From: Argentina anserina
Taxonomy: Eukaryota; Streptophyta; Magnoliopsida; Rosales; Rosaceae
DNA: 64,000 nucleotides
Direction of reading: 5' to 3'
NCBI RefSeq assembly: GCF_933775445.1
Contig: NC_065877.1
Location: 13,392,001 to 13,456,000, forward strand
Notes under the pieces: model-generated
Database searches by the model: none
What the model saw: only the letters and a program-made list of their open reading frames with translations
What the model was told of the DNA's origin: nothing
Translations under genes and position numbers: made by a program
Shown here: positions 19,968 through 31,829 of the stretch, piece after piece
How positions within the stretch are numbered: position 1 is the first letter of the stretch
Layout of the letters: each line of letters begins with the position of its first letter

Positions 19968-22900
19968 TGTAATAACCCTAAATTTCAAACATTTTAGTTT
20001 GATTTGGAATTCTATAAAATTTCGAATTTTATTAGAATGAACGTAATTGGTTGCGACGTTAGTAAACGAGAAAAGGAAACGTTCTCGGAACGTTTAAATT
20101 GAAAAACGTTACATTTCCGTAACGTTTATATCGACTTTTATTCCGTCGATCGGTTGCGAAAACTTCCTTCACGAAAGTTGTAGAGCTCGTCGATACGAGT
20201 GCGTGGACATGTGACACGTTCAAATCGGACGACGAATGTAAAAGTTATTAACGTCGGAAGTTAGTTTCCGATTTGGAAACGAGTATAAATAGAATGATTT
20301 GTGATTAGGGTTTCCACTTTTGGAAACCCTCAGTTTCTCTCCGCCTCCCTCTCACTTTCTCCCTCTCGCTCTCCCGAGTCTCCCTCTCTCTCTCCCTCAC
20401 TGCCCACCGGCGATCTAGCCTCACCGGTTGCCGTGAGACTCACCACCCACCCCAAAGACGTCGCTCGACCGCCCTCAGTCACCCCTGGACACGACGAGCC
20501 GCGACTCGCCACCTTGAAGCTCGGGGGATCTCATCGCCGTGCTTCCACATCGACGACGTGCTCGAGGCAAGCTCGCCACCGCTCCTCCTCATCCCTGGAA
20601 CCACGCGTCAAGGATTAAGCCTCGAATCGCCGCCTACCTCCACTACTGCTCGATCTCCTCCGCCGGCACCTCAAGCTTCACCATCGTCGATTCAAGGGCT
20701 CCGCCGTGCAATCAAGGTAAGGAATGATGATATTGATGTTGTGTGATGATTTTGGATGATTTTGGGATGGATGTGTGGAGATCGGAGGGGGACTGGAGAA
20801 GGTTTGAAAGAGAAGGCTTACCGCCGCAGTGGGCGGCGCGTGTTAGTGCGTGGAGTAGCCTAGGGGCGGCGTGAGGCCGAGGGAAGGGCGGAGGAAGGGA
20901 GGGGAGAGTTTTGGGGCGGCGGTGGCGTGCTACGCGCCGTCTCTGGGCTCGGCGCGTGTGCCCCACGCGCGGCCTGCCGGCGGGTGGCGCGTGCACCCCA
21001 CGCGCCGCCACGTGCGGCGGTGCGACAGTGTTTTCCGATAGGGGTATTTTGGTAATTTACTTAAATGTAAATGTAAATTTTATTTACTACGGTAAATGTA
21101 ATTAAGTTTTACCTTCGGTAAATGTAAATATAAATTACTTTCAGTAAATGTAAAAAGTAATTTGTAAAAGGGTAATTTAGTAAATTTTATTTACTGAATT
21201 TGTATTTACATTTAAATCGTACGTATACGTACAGAAATACGTATTAATATTTATACGTACAGAAATACGTATTAATATTTATACGTACAGAAATACGTAT
21301 ATTATATTTATACGTACAGAAATACGTATTAATATTTATACGTACAGAAATATGTATTAATATTTATACGTACATAATATTTATACGTACAGAAATACGT
21401 ACATAATATTTATACGTACAGAAATACGTACATAATATTTATGCGTACAGAAATACGTACATAATATTTATACGTACAGAAATACGTATTAATTGCATAT
21501 TTGTACAGTATCCGGAAATAGTAACAGTGAATAGTACCACTGAACAGTAACTTCGTAAAACCGAAAATTGCTGAACAGTAACCGATTATTACTGTTTCGG
21601 CATTTAAAGGTTACGAAACGATTCTAAATTCTTTTCTTATCTTTTCAAGGTGATCGCTAAATCGAGGAAAGGAAATATCATCGGGAATTGTGAATTACGC
21701 TCGAGTCGATAAGGTGAGTAAAATCTCACTGAATTACGAATCTACCCTCGCGGTGATTCAACATTTTTGCAAGTGTGTTTATTAAGTGAATTACAACATG
21801 TATATAATTTAGTGAGCTACATATATACAGTATAATGGTAATAAGTACATATATATATATATAGTTCATTAAATTACTTACTGTTATTAATTCATTGAAA
21901 ATAGTCATTTCGGTGACAGAAAAGTTGTGCATGTGTATGTGATTTCAATGGTACGATATGATGTGAGATTATCGTACGTAATTTTTCAGGTGTTTATGAA
22001 ATATGACATGTATAGGATATAGTGGACTATGTATATGTGGTATAAATGGTAAATAAATACGAATATATATAGTTTGCTATATAATATACTGTTATGATTT
22101 TTATTATAGATATATTGTGAAAGTTTTAAAACGTACAATATGATGAGTGATTATTGTACATGATTTTATCACGGAAAATGTGAAATATTGTGATTTGTCT
22201 TCGGACGTGATGTGTGGTACAATATGATGTGAGATTATTGTACATGTGAGGCAAGTCGGAACCTAGCCTTTGGCCGGGCGAAAGTTACGATACAGTTAGA
22301 GCTCTAGTCTGTCTGCCATAGTACTGCATGAAGGTAACGGGTGGTTATCTGCTCATGGGTACTCAGCTTGTTGTGGATGTTGGGTGGCGGGTGGTTACCC
22401 AACATCAGCGGTATACTAAGTGAGGGGTAACGGATGTGTACCAGCGCTCATTAGTTACCATTTTGTGAAAGTATTAGAGTAACCAGATGGGTTGCTCGTT
22501 TTCTCATGATTTTCATTATACTGTGTTGATGTGGAGTTGTGTCTTTTACGAGACGAGAGTTATTTTAATATTTTACTCATACGAGCTGCAAAGCTTACCG
22601 GGTTTGTGTTGCAATCCCGGTGCACCAATTCCAATGGTGTAGGGGATACTTCCGCAGGTGCTGAGTAGTGGTGATTGAGTGACGACTCCGAAGACTCGAA
22701 GTCGATCGCATCCAGTCGTGGTGAGGTTCCAGCGTGGATTGTGTGTGTGATTTGGTGTGATTTTATTTGTGAGGTTGTTGTGAGGATTATACAATTCCAA
22801 TTGTTATATGTTGAACTATCATTTGGGTTTGTAATAATCGGCTTGACTGAGTTATATTTTAAACTCAGATGTGATCCGCTGTTACGCTTTAATGATTTCG

Positions 22901-22976
22901 ATTTATTTGAGATGATTTGGTGTTTAACGACTTTAGAATTTTGAGTTTTTAAGCTCGAAATTTTGGGGTCGTTACA
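19968..22976 (+). repeat. 5' LTR of the gypsy element
   Basis: It holds a TATAAATAG promoter at 20,284-20,292, a CT-rich leader, a GC-rich stretch (20,400-21,030), a tandem repeat with a period of about 28 bp (21,219-21,494), and several ATGATGTGAGATTATCGTAC-type motifs. AATCAAG|GTAAGG near 20,716 is a good splice-donor match in the leader. Open frames in the GC-rich part are duplicated in both LTRs and show no protein similarity. Confidence 0.95.
21219..21494 (+). repeat. About 28-bp tandem repeat inside the 5' LTR
   Basis: Units of the form TTTATACGTACAGAAATACG followed by TATTAATA or TACATAATA recur about ten times. Each unit carries near-palindromic TACGTA motifs. The same array occurs in the 3' LTR. 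Confidence 0.9.
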
Positions 22977-22978
22977 GT

Positions 22979-22990
22979 TGGTATCAGAGC
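22979..22990 (+). promoter_or_regulatory. Primer-binding site (initiator tRNA-Met type) of the gypsy element
   Basis: TGGTATCAGAGC, complementary to the 3' end of plant initiator tRNA-Met, starts two bases after the 5' LTR end; it primes minus-strand DNA synthesis. Confidence 0.85.
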
Positions 22991-25900
22991 CTAAGTGCGT
23001 ATTTGGCGATTATCAATACCATCCAGGAGCGATGATCCGACTGCAGGCGGGCTCCCATCACATGCTCCTCGGTATAGATATGTTGTCGGGTACGCGAGAG
23101 TGTTAGGAGCCATACCTTATGGTTTGGTCCTGTAGAGAGTATTGTGACGATATTCCAATGATTCACCTTCTTCTGAAATTTCATGATTGATATGGGTTGG
23201 ATCTTTTTGTCGAATTCGAGACTTCACATGTATGACTGAGTGTTAATTGTTGAATGGTGATGAATTTGGAAAATGGTCGTGGACAGGGTCGAGGCCGAGT
23301 TAGGCTGCAAGCCGAGTCTGCAATAGGGAGAACCTTTATGAGGAGGCTGCTCCACTGGAAAGACAAGTTGATTTTGTTGCTATCGTTAGAAACGATAGTC
23401 GTGTGATGAGGTTGATCAAGGACATGAGTGAGCTGCTAGTGCTGTCATTTCATGACGCTTGGATCATGTGGTAGCGGACCATTGGATCGACAGTATTGGG
23501 ACTTACTTGGTAATGATTGAGTACTCTGAGTTAGAGAAGACGATGATAGCCACATTCATTTATTGATAGTTGGCAGTGGAGGGGTTAGGATTGATTCCTA
23601 CGCCTATGAGAAACTCTTTATGTGTCACTTCACTTTTGGAGTGTCCCTCGAAATTGGAGACAATGAAAGGCTTATCCTAATGTGATTGGAAGTAGAGAGT
23701 TCTCTGCTTATTTGATAGTGATTCCGGACCACGCCATGATGTGATCTGAGGAATCGATTGGTTGAGGCTGCAGTACGCGGTGATTGATTGTTTTGACATG
23801 GTGGGTTCTTTCGTAGACCCAGGAAACCAGAGTTTCGTATCTCTGACTCGAGTCGGATAATGCCATGAGAGTTGAGTCATAGCATATGTTGAGTATGAGG
23901 ACCTGAAGTAACTATCACAGACATCGTTGTGATGTCTGAGTAAAGTGAGACGTTTCCGGAGATACTGTGTTATAGCACCTATAACGAAGACGCCGTATGG
24001 ATGGGACAAATGAATTCAAAGACTTAATGACTGGTGTGATCAGTTTAGAGAGGCTACAATACTCTCTGAGTTTGACATGCGATCCAGATACTGGAATGCT
24101 AACAGGTTTGAGTATATAGTTTCCTATCAGGGCAGAGAACTGTCAAGGAGACTTGATGGAGAGCATTGACCCTATGTTGAGGGATGTTCAGTGTTTAAAT
24201 GTTGAGGACTAGATTTTAGTTATGCAACTAATCTAGAGATGTGTAGACCATAGGTTGGAGGTGGTTAACGAAAATTTTCGTGACTAGCATCTCTAACGCT
24301 ATTGGTAACAGAGTGGTAGGGCGTATGATACGTCCATAAAGTGGTAATACAATTATTGAATGGAGATCCACTTTTTGTCGACGTGACATTCCAAACTGGT
24401 TTTGGTTCGACTATAGACAATTGATGTTACGCATTGTTCTTGGCTGAGCGAGAAATATAAGGTGATGGAGAAGTCTCAATGTGGCGATATGAATTAATTA
24501 TTTGCTAGATGAGCATTTAAATGAGAACGCTGGTCTTTCAGGATTTAATGATCTTGGTGTTGGGGATTGGAACTTCACAATGCCACAGGTCCAAATGAGA
24601 CGCAATGGCGGTGAAGTAACTCTGTTGAAGGTAAGGTATGAGATGACCTTAGCTTAGTGGTGTTTTAACGAATTTCTTTTCGTGACAAGCACCTTCCAAC
24701 TGGTAAAGAAATGGTTGAGAACCAAATTTTCTTTTCAAGTACAAGGGGTGTTAGTGTTGGAGACTTAGATGCTCTTTTTCCCTCTATGCATTAGATTATT
24801 ATTATTGGATAAGGAGATGTTGACTCAAGTGTTCAACAAGGGATAAATTTTTCAATAAGAGAGTGATCAAGTATATTGCTGCTTGCATAGAAGTTATTTT
24901 GGCCGAATGCGTTGGCCATGAGAGTTCTTAATGAAAGTAAAGAAACAACTATTTAGAGTGGTGGTATAGCGATCATTTTGGGTTAGTTTTGAGGAGATGG
25001 TGTACCTAATATCGGGTTCTGTTGAAGTAATTACTAAACTTATTAGTACTACAACGGTGGGAGAAACCAATATCTTAGATGAAGCACTGGGGCATTTGTG
25101 TGGGACCGTATGTCATGCATTTGAGGCATGTATGAACCAGGGGGTAAAGTATATCTCAGTTGTGGTCGTGTTGGATTTTGCGCTGTAAATTTCACCTAAT
25201 TTTCATGTTCCACCGTTGTGAGATAAATACCTTCTTTGTCTGAACCCCAAATTGTGGCATACCACTCATGGAAGCAAGAAGTTGTAATTAATTTTCGACG
25301 GTAAGTTTTGGTGAGTGTGATGGGATGCGTGATGCGCCACTCTTGTGGTGGCGGTAGAGGTCCTCTACTGCCTTGTGCGTATATTAGTCGATTCTCTGGT
25401 GAAATTTTTGAGAGTAATTCTTAACCGAAGGTGGTGTTCTGTGGTGGTTGTGAACTCGATGAGTTAAGATTTCCTTATCGTGTTATCGATACAAATAGGG
25501 TACTTGGTGGGTATCATGCACGACAACTTTTTATGGTTATAATAAGATAATCTTGAAATGAGATTATTTTGTTGATTGGAAGGAATGGTAGGTTTGTATT
25601 CTAGCGATGCATTGTGGTGAAGTCATGAAGGTATTGTCGTGATAAAGCACGTTTATTTGAAAACCACTATGTGTGATGAAAGTAGTAGGCATGTGTTAAT
25701 CATTGATTTGACTCGTGTTAGATGTTGAGAGTTTTGACCATGCTTAGTGGTAGGAGCTAACTCATGACGTGAGGATAGTCTGTCAAATCGCAAGAGAGTG
25801 GTGAACTAGACAAAAGAGGGCGTAGACGCCTCCATGCTGAAAACATCATTATGTTTCAGGAGGATGATTATATTTTGAGTAGCTCACATTCGACTATTAT

Positions 25901-26002
25901 TGTTAGGACATGTGGCAGATTGTCTGATGGAGGAAGTTTGAGATAACGAAAGATAGGGTGAGAGCTTGTATGCTGGAAATTCTAAGGTAGCTGTGAAATC
26001 AT
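22991..26002 (+). pseudogene. Decayed gag-pol interior of the gypsy element
   Basis: From the ATG at 23,260 the frame reads MNLENGRGQGRGRVRLQAES, an Arg-Gly-rich start like many chromovirus gag proteins, but it soon breaks. No zinc knuckle, protease DSG, reverse-transcriptase YVDD or RNase H motif could be read in any frame through 26,000. At 3.55 kb the whole interior is shorter than the 4.5-5 kb usual for gag-pol. The sequence is not simple spacer: it looks like long-decayed or heavily edited coding sequence, which contrasts with the near-identical LTRs. This fits a non-autonomous lineage (LARD-like) that has propagated with a dead interior. Confidence 0.6.
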
Positions 26003-26487
26003 TTGAGATTGATTGAGTTCGCCTACAACGACAGTTACCATTCCAGCATCGGCATGGTACCCTATGAGGCACTTAAGGTGGTCCATGTCGATCACCTATC
26101 TGTTGGGCCAAATTTGGGTGTAGTGAGATTTGACAAGAAAGAAAAGTTGGCCGAGGTATGTTGGGCCTTTGAGATTCTCGAGAAGGTGGGAAAACTAGCC
26201 TTGCCTACTAGCATGTCGGACGTTCACAACGTCTTCTACATTTCCATGTTGAGGAAGTATGATCCTGATGTGTTGCATATGTGATCGATCATAACACCAT
26301 TGAAGTGAAGGAAAATGCCACTTTTGTTGTAGAACCGGTTCGTATCCTGGATAGATCCACAAAGAAGCTTCGGAGGAGAGAAGTTGGGCTAGTCAAAGTG
26401 TTGTGGAGTGACCATGATGAAGGTGATACATCTTGGGAGCTAGAGTCAGACATGATGACCAGATATCCACGGTTGTTTGTTGAGTGA
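26003..26487 (+). pseudogene. Gypsy integrase C-terminus and chromodomain, frameshifted
   Basis: The first part reads LIEFAYNDSYHSSIGMVPYE, then RFDKKEKLAE, WAFEILEKVG (the 'GPFEIL' GPY/F motif, with the Gly-Pro changed) and VHNVFYISMLRKYDPD, typical of chromovirus integrase ends. A stop at 26,282-26,284 and a frameshift separate it from a second part: VRILDRSTKKLRR, LVKVLWSDHDEGDTSWELES and a YPRLF end at 26,487, a group II chromodomain-like tail as in Tekay/Del elements. The stretch between PYEAL and RFDKK is shortened. In active elements this domain guides integration to chromatin. It shows the lineage but cannot make a working integrase. Confidence 0.8.
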
Positions 26488-26507
26488 GTTTGAATTTCGG
26501 GACGAAA

Positions 26508-26527
26508 TTCCTTTAAGGGGGGTAGAT
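26508..26527 (+). promoter_or_regulatory. Polypurine tract of the gypsy element
   Basis: AAGGGGGGTAGAT lies just before the 3' LTR start at 26,528, the usual position for the plus-strand primer; the upstream phrase TTTCGGGACGAAATTCC is typical of Tekay/Del-type elements. Confidence 0.8.
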
Positions 26528-29500
26528 TGTAATAACCCTAAATTTCAAACATTTTAGTTTGATTTGGAATTCTATAAAATTTCGAATTTTATTAGAATGA
26601 ACGTAATTGGTTGCGACGTTAGTAAACGAGAAAAGGAAACGTTCTCGGAACGTTTAAATTGAAAAACGTTACATTTCCGTAACGTTTATATCGACTTTTA
26701 TTCCGTCGATCGGTTGCGAAAACTTCCTTCACGAAAGTTGTAGAGCTCGTCGATACGAGTGCGTGGACATGTGACACGTTCAAATCGGACGACGGATGTA
26801 AAAGTTATTAACGTCGGAAGTTAGTTTCCGATTTGGAAACGAGTATAAATAGAATGATTTGTGATTAGGGTTTCCACTTTTGGAAACCCTCAGTTTCTCT
26901 CCGCCTCCCTCTCACTTTCTCCCTCTCGCTCTCCCGAGTCTCCCTCTCTCTCTCCCTCACTGCCCACCGGCGATCTAGCCTCACCGGTTGCCGTGAGACT
27001 CACCACCCACCCCAAAGACGTCGCTCGACCGCCCTCAGTCACCCCTGGACACGACGAGCCGCGACTCGCCACCTTGAAGCTCGGGGGATCTCATCGCCGT
27101 GCTTCCACATCGACGACGTGCTCGAGGCAAGCTCGCCACCGCTCCTCCTCATCCCTGGAACCACGCGTCAAGGATTAAGCCTCGAATCGCCGCCTACCTC
27201 CACTACTGCTCGATCTCCTCCGCCGGCACCTCAAGCTTCACCATCGTCGATTCAAGGGCTCCGCCGTGCAATCAAGGTAAGGAATGATGATATTGATGTT
27301 GTGTGATGATTTTGGATGATTTTGGGATGGATGTGTGGAGATCGGAGGGGGACTGGAGAAGGTTTGAAAGAGAAGGCTTACCGCCGCAGTGGGCGGCGCG
27401 TGTTAGTGCGTGGAGTAGCCTAGGGGCGGCGTGAGGCCGAGGGAAGGGCGGAGGAAGGGAGGGGAGAGTTTTGGGGCGGCGGTGGCGTGCTACGCGCCGT
27501 CTCTGGGCTCGGCGCGTGTGCCCCACGCGCGGCCTGCCGGCGGGTGGCGCGTGCACCCCACGCGCCGCCACGTGCGGCGGTGCGACAGTGTTTTCCGATA
27601 GGGGTATTTTGGTAATTTACTTAAATGTAAATGTAAATTTTATTTACTACGGTAAATGTAATTAAGTTTTACCTTCGGTAAATGTAAATATAAATTACTT
27701 TCAGTAAATGTAAAAAGTAATTTGTAAAAGGGTAATTTAGTAAATTTTATTTACTGAATTTGTATTTACATTTAAATCGTACGTATACGTACAGAAATAC
27801 GTATTAATATTTATACGTACAGAAATACGTATTAATATTTATACGTACAGAAATACGTATATTATATTTATACGTACAGAAATACGTATTAATATTTATA
27901 CGTACAGAAATATGTATTAATATTTATACGTACATAATATTTATACGTACAGAAATACGTACATAATATTTATACGTACAGAAATACGTACATAATATTT
28001 ATGCGTACAGAAATACGTACATAATATTTATACGTACAGAAATACGTATTAATTGCATATTTGTACAGTATCCGGAAATAGTAACAGTGAATAGTACCAC
28101 TGAACAGTAACTTCGTAAAACCGAAAATTGCTGAACAGTAACCGATTATTACTGTTTCGGCATTTAAAGGTTACGAAACGATTCTAAATTCTTTTCTTAT
28201 CTTTTCAAGGTGATCGCTAAATCGAGGAAAGGAAATATCATCGGGAATTGTGAATTACGCTCGAGTCGATAAGGTGAGTAAAATCTCACTGAATTACGAA
28301 TCTACCCTCGCGGTGATTCAACATTTTTGCAAGTGTGTTTATTAAGTGAATTACAACATGTATATAATTTAGTGAGCTACATATATACAGTATAATGGTA
28401 ATAAGTACATATATATATATAGTTCATTAAATTACTTATTGTTATTAATTCATTGAAAATAGTCATTTCGGTGACAGAAAAGTTGTGCATGTGTATGTGA
28501 TTTCAATGGTACGATATGATGTGAGATTATCGTACGTAATTTTTCAGGTGTTTATGAAATATGACATGTATAGGATATAGTGGACTATGTATATGTGGTA
28601 TAAATGGTAAATAAATACGAATATATATAGTTTGCTATATAATATACTGTTATGATTTTTATTATAGATATATTGTGAAAGTTTTAAAACGTACAATATG
28701 ATGAGTGATTATTGTACATGATTTTATCACGGAAAATGTGAAATATTGTGATTTGTCTTCGGACGTGATGTGTGGTACAATATGATGTGAGATTATTGTA
28801 CATGTGAGGCAAGTCGGAACCTAGCCTTTGGCCGGGCGAAAGTTACGATACAGTTAGAGCTCTAGTCTGTCTGCCATAGTACTGCATGAAGGTAACGGGT
28901 GGTTATCTGCTCATGGGTACTCAGCTTGTTGTGGATGTTGGGTGGCGGGTGGTTACCCAACATCAGCGGTATACTAAGTGAGGGGTAACGGATGTGTACC
29001 AGCGCTCATTAGTTACCATTTTGTGAAAGTATTAGAGTAACCAGATGGGTTGCTCGTTTTCTCATGATTTTCATTATACTGTGTTGATGTGGAGTTGTGT
29101 CTTTTACGAGACGAGAGTTATTTTAATATTTTACTCATACGAGCTGCAAAGCTTACCGGGTTTGTGTTGCAATCCCGGTGCACCAATTCCAATGGTGTAG
29201 GGGATACTTCCGCAGGTGCTGAGTAGTGGTGATTGAGTGACGACTCCGAAGACTCGAAGTCGATCGCATCCAGTCGTGGTGAGGTTCCAGCGTGGATTGT
29301 GTGTGTGATTTGGTGTGATTTTATTTGTGAGGTTGTTGTGAGGATTATACAATTCCAATTGTTATATGTTGAACTATCATTTGGGTTTGTAATAATCGGC
29401 TTGACTGAGTTATATTTTAAACTCAGATGTGATCCGCTGTTACGCTTTAATGATTTCGATTTATTTGAGATGATTTGGTGTTTAATGACTTTAGAATTTT

Positions 29501-29534
29501 GAGTTTTTAAGCTCGAAATTTTGGGGTCGTTACA
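26528..29534 (+). repeat. 3' LTR of the gypsy element
   Basis: Nearly identical to the 5' LTR. Differences seen by eye: A to G near 26,797, a 2-bp shorter AT run near 28,420, C to T near 28,439, and C to T near 29,487. It has the same TATAAATAG (26,844-26,852) and the same 28-bp repeat array (27,779-28,054). Confidence 0.95.
27779..28054 (+). repeat. About 28-bp tandem repeat inside the 3' LTR
   Basis: Same array as at 21,219-21,494, offset by 6,560 bp, with the same unit variants in the same order. Confidence 0.9.
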
Positions 29535-29859
29535 TTTTATTTCATAATATGTGGATGCCTTTAATATTTACCATGAACATGTTTTTGATAATTGGGTAAA
29601 GAGATTGAATTGTTGGTGCATAATACACCTGTGTCCATGGATGTATGGAAAGTTTTGGCATAAATCTGTGTTGCTCGTTAGTCAGTTGAGAAAATGGCCC
29701 AAGAGAATGTGAAAAACACTTGAAATGCAATAATTGAGCTGTTTGAAAAATTACAGATATATGGTGCTGAAAAAAAATAAGTATTTTAACTCGGAATGCC
29801 AAAGCTGAAAATTGGGTGAGAGCAGAAATTTTAATGTTGCTCTAGAGTTGCTTGCTCAT

Positions 29860-31465
29860 ATGAGACTCGGTTGCACTGCTTCTGATGCTTTAAATCCTGA
29901 ACTAGGAGTTCAGTCTAATTGCAGTCCCTCTTGGAGCCAAGATAGGTACTGATTCACCGAAGAAATCTGAGTGTAATCTTGTGAAGGTACTTGCTTCTTT
30001 AAGTTTTTAAGGCCCTAACACTAACTTGTCTTGTTATGGAAATGATATGTATATAGCATACTGACTGGAAGCACTCATGAGAATCTGTAGCTAACTTAAG
30101 AATGGTAGCATGTTGGTGCATGGTTTCTGAAACAAAACATCAGTTGTGCAAATTCTTTCCTTGCTTCGATATCTAGTATTCAAATTTCACCAAGTTTGGG
30201 TAAACACTAGTAATGTGGTGAATTTGTTCAATAATAGTTTAAATGCATGAACACCGTCTCCGCCAACTTCTTTTTGGAGTAATACAGTGGAATGATCCTC
30301 CTGATGTTGTTTCCAGAGCGATTGAACGCAAAAAGTGTTATCGCTGAGAAATATTATTCTCTATCTGCCATTGTTTATGATTTCTTCCTTTGCATGTCCA
30401 ATTTCTCACTCTCATTTTGGTTTTCATTAGCGAGATGCGTGATGGTTGTTGTGCTTTGTGGTCAATTGCAACTGTTACAACTCCTTCAATGTTTGACCAA
30501 CTCTTAAAATCAGCAAGCTACCCGGTGATGATCTTATTGTAAGCTACAATAGCATCTATTGAAGGTGATATTATGTTGGATTTCATTTATACTCTGAATT
30601 TTGAATTGGACAAAAAATTTTGCTAAGGAATGCAGGTTTTGGTACCGTTACCTCGTTATGCATATTCATGTCTGAAGTTTTCAAGAACCTGAGGACTAAC
30701 AACGAGGAAGATGAGACTTGGAGCAGGAAGGCACACGATATCTTACGAGTTACTTGGACTGCGCTCCTTATGATATAATTTCCAATGCACAATGATATGC
30801 TTTAGGTACAATTTGGAGATACTGCTGTTTTGGAACTTTTTGCATACATAAGACTGTCTAAACTTTATCCCTTTTTTCTTTTCAAACAAGGCTCTAAACT
30901 TTGGTTTTCTCTATTCCCCCCCCCTCCCCCCCCCCCACCCTCTTTTTTTTTTTTAATTTTATTCAGCCAGTGAATCAACGGTCTGAGTCCATCCCTTCCA
31001 CCCGAAGGAAAAAAAAACTGCTGCAACTAGTTTTTTTGCCTTGATTGTACAGGCTGAACTGAAAGGTAATTCCAAAAGAATGATACTTGTTTGTTTTGTT
31101 CCAGAATCCTTTGTTTTCCAAAAATGATAATGGTTAAGGCTTTATTTTACAGCTGCTTCTGCATCAGCATTTAAAGATGATGACTCAGACTACCCTCAGC
31201 CCTCTATTTCCGGTATGGAAGAAAGCTATTAGAATGTCTATGTACAAGTTCATGTTTATTTATTGACAACTGTTGAAACAAGAAATGTGATAATTAACAT
31301 CTTAATCATTATATTTTGTTCACAAGTATAATGCATGGATAATGCAGCCTTGGATGGAGGTTAAGCAGCTTCTATATGCTCTTATTGGTGCAACATCAAT
31401 TGAGATCATTACCCTTTTGTCAGAGGACTGTTTTCTGAGCACTTTGAACGGCGTAATCAGGTGAA
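29860..31465 (+). pseudogene. Exon remnants of an exportin/HEAT-repeat-like gene
   Basis: Several exon-like pieces with splice-like edges read as parts of one protein. They include SDALNPELGVQSNCSPSW (about 29,880-29,940); LWNDPPDVVSRAIERKK near 30,290-30,340 followed by ALWSIATVTTPSMFDQLLKS near 30,455-30,515; FGTVTSLCIFMSEVFKNL and DETWSRKAHDILRVTWTALL (30,637-30,775); ASASAFKDDDSDYPQPSISG (31,155-31,215); and WMEVKQLLYALIGATSIEII (31,347-31,405). Helical repeats with an acidic DDDSDYPQ loop recall plant exportin-4-like karyopherins, from memory only. Stops and frame changes occur between and inside the pieces, and the surrounding repeats and two retroelement insertions would block a normal transcript. 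Treat the family name as tentative. Confidence 0.4.
30909..30953. repeat. Poly-C and poly-T tracts
   Basis: Runs of C broken by single T and A, followed by a long T run; low-complexity intron-like sequence. Confidence 0.8.
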
Positions 31466-31471
31466 AGCCAA

Positions 31472-31491
31472 CTCTCTCTCTCTCTCTCTCT
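31472..31491. repeat. (CT)n microsatellite
   Basis: About ten CT units just after a possible splice donor of the HEAT-repeat-like remnant. Confidence 0.9.
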
Positions 31492-31829
31492 AATTAATTT
31501 TAAATCTTAAAATACTAAATGCCTATAGTATACAGAATTACAGATACACTACTCTACACCATAGAAATAGATTCATCCAGGTACTATTCTTAATAAAATA
31601 TCAGTGATATAATCTGGGTCAGAGCCTTCAGTTTTACATATTACATTACATGATATAATGAAAAATGTAGTGATATGCAATTAAATTTTAGACATTGGAG
31701 CTGTCTTTCTTTGGGGTTAAACAGCATGCTATCCAGGCTAGATTCTGAGCGATTTCTTTCTGCATCAGTCCCGTAATATCTGATTGTTACAATGTCACAA
31801 TTCTGTGAAGGTTGCCAATTGATCCGTCT

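Larger units (their letters stand above)
19968..29534 (+). mobile_element. Complete young Ty3/gypsy (chromovirus-type) LTR element with degenerate interior
   Basis: Both boundaries are exact: TTTTA lies at 19,963-19,967 and again at 29,535-29,539, a 5-bp target duplication. LTRs of 3,009 and 3,007 bp begin TGTAATAACC and end GGTCGTTACA. A tRNA-Met primer-binding site follows the 5' LTR and a purine-rich tract precedes the 3' LTR. The 3.55-kb interior has only a gag-like start and a decayed integrase/chromodomain end. The two LTRs differ by about three substitutions and one 2-bp microsatellite change by eye, so insertion was recent although the interior is dead; it probably moved using enzymes of a related element. 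Confidence 0.95.

Noticed and set aside
20301..21105. Open frames of 60-105 codons in the GC-rich part of the LTR, repeated at 26,861-27,665
   Set aside because: They are copies in both LTRs, lie in low-complexity GC-rich leader, overlap on both strands and resemble no protein; treated as composition artefacts.
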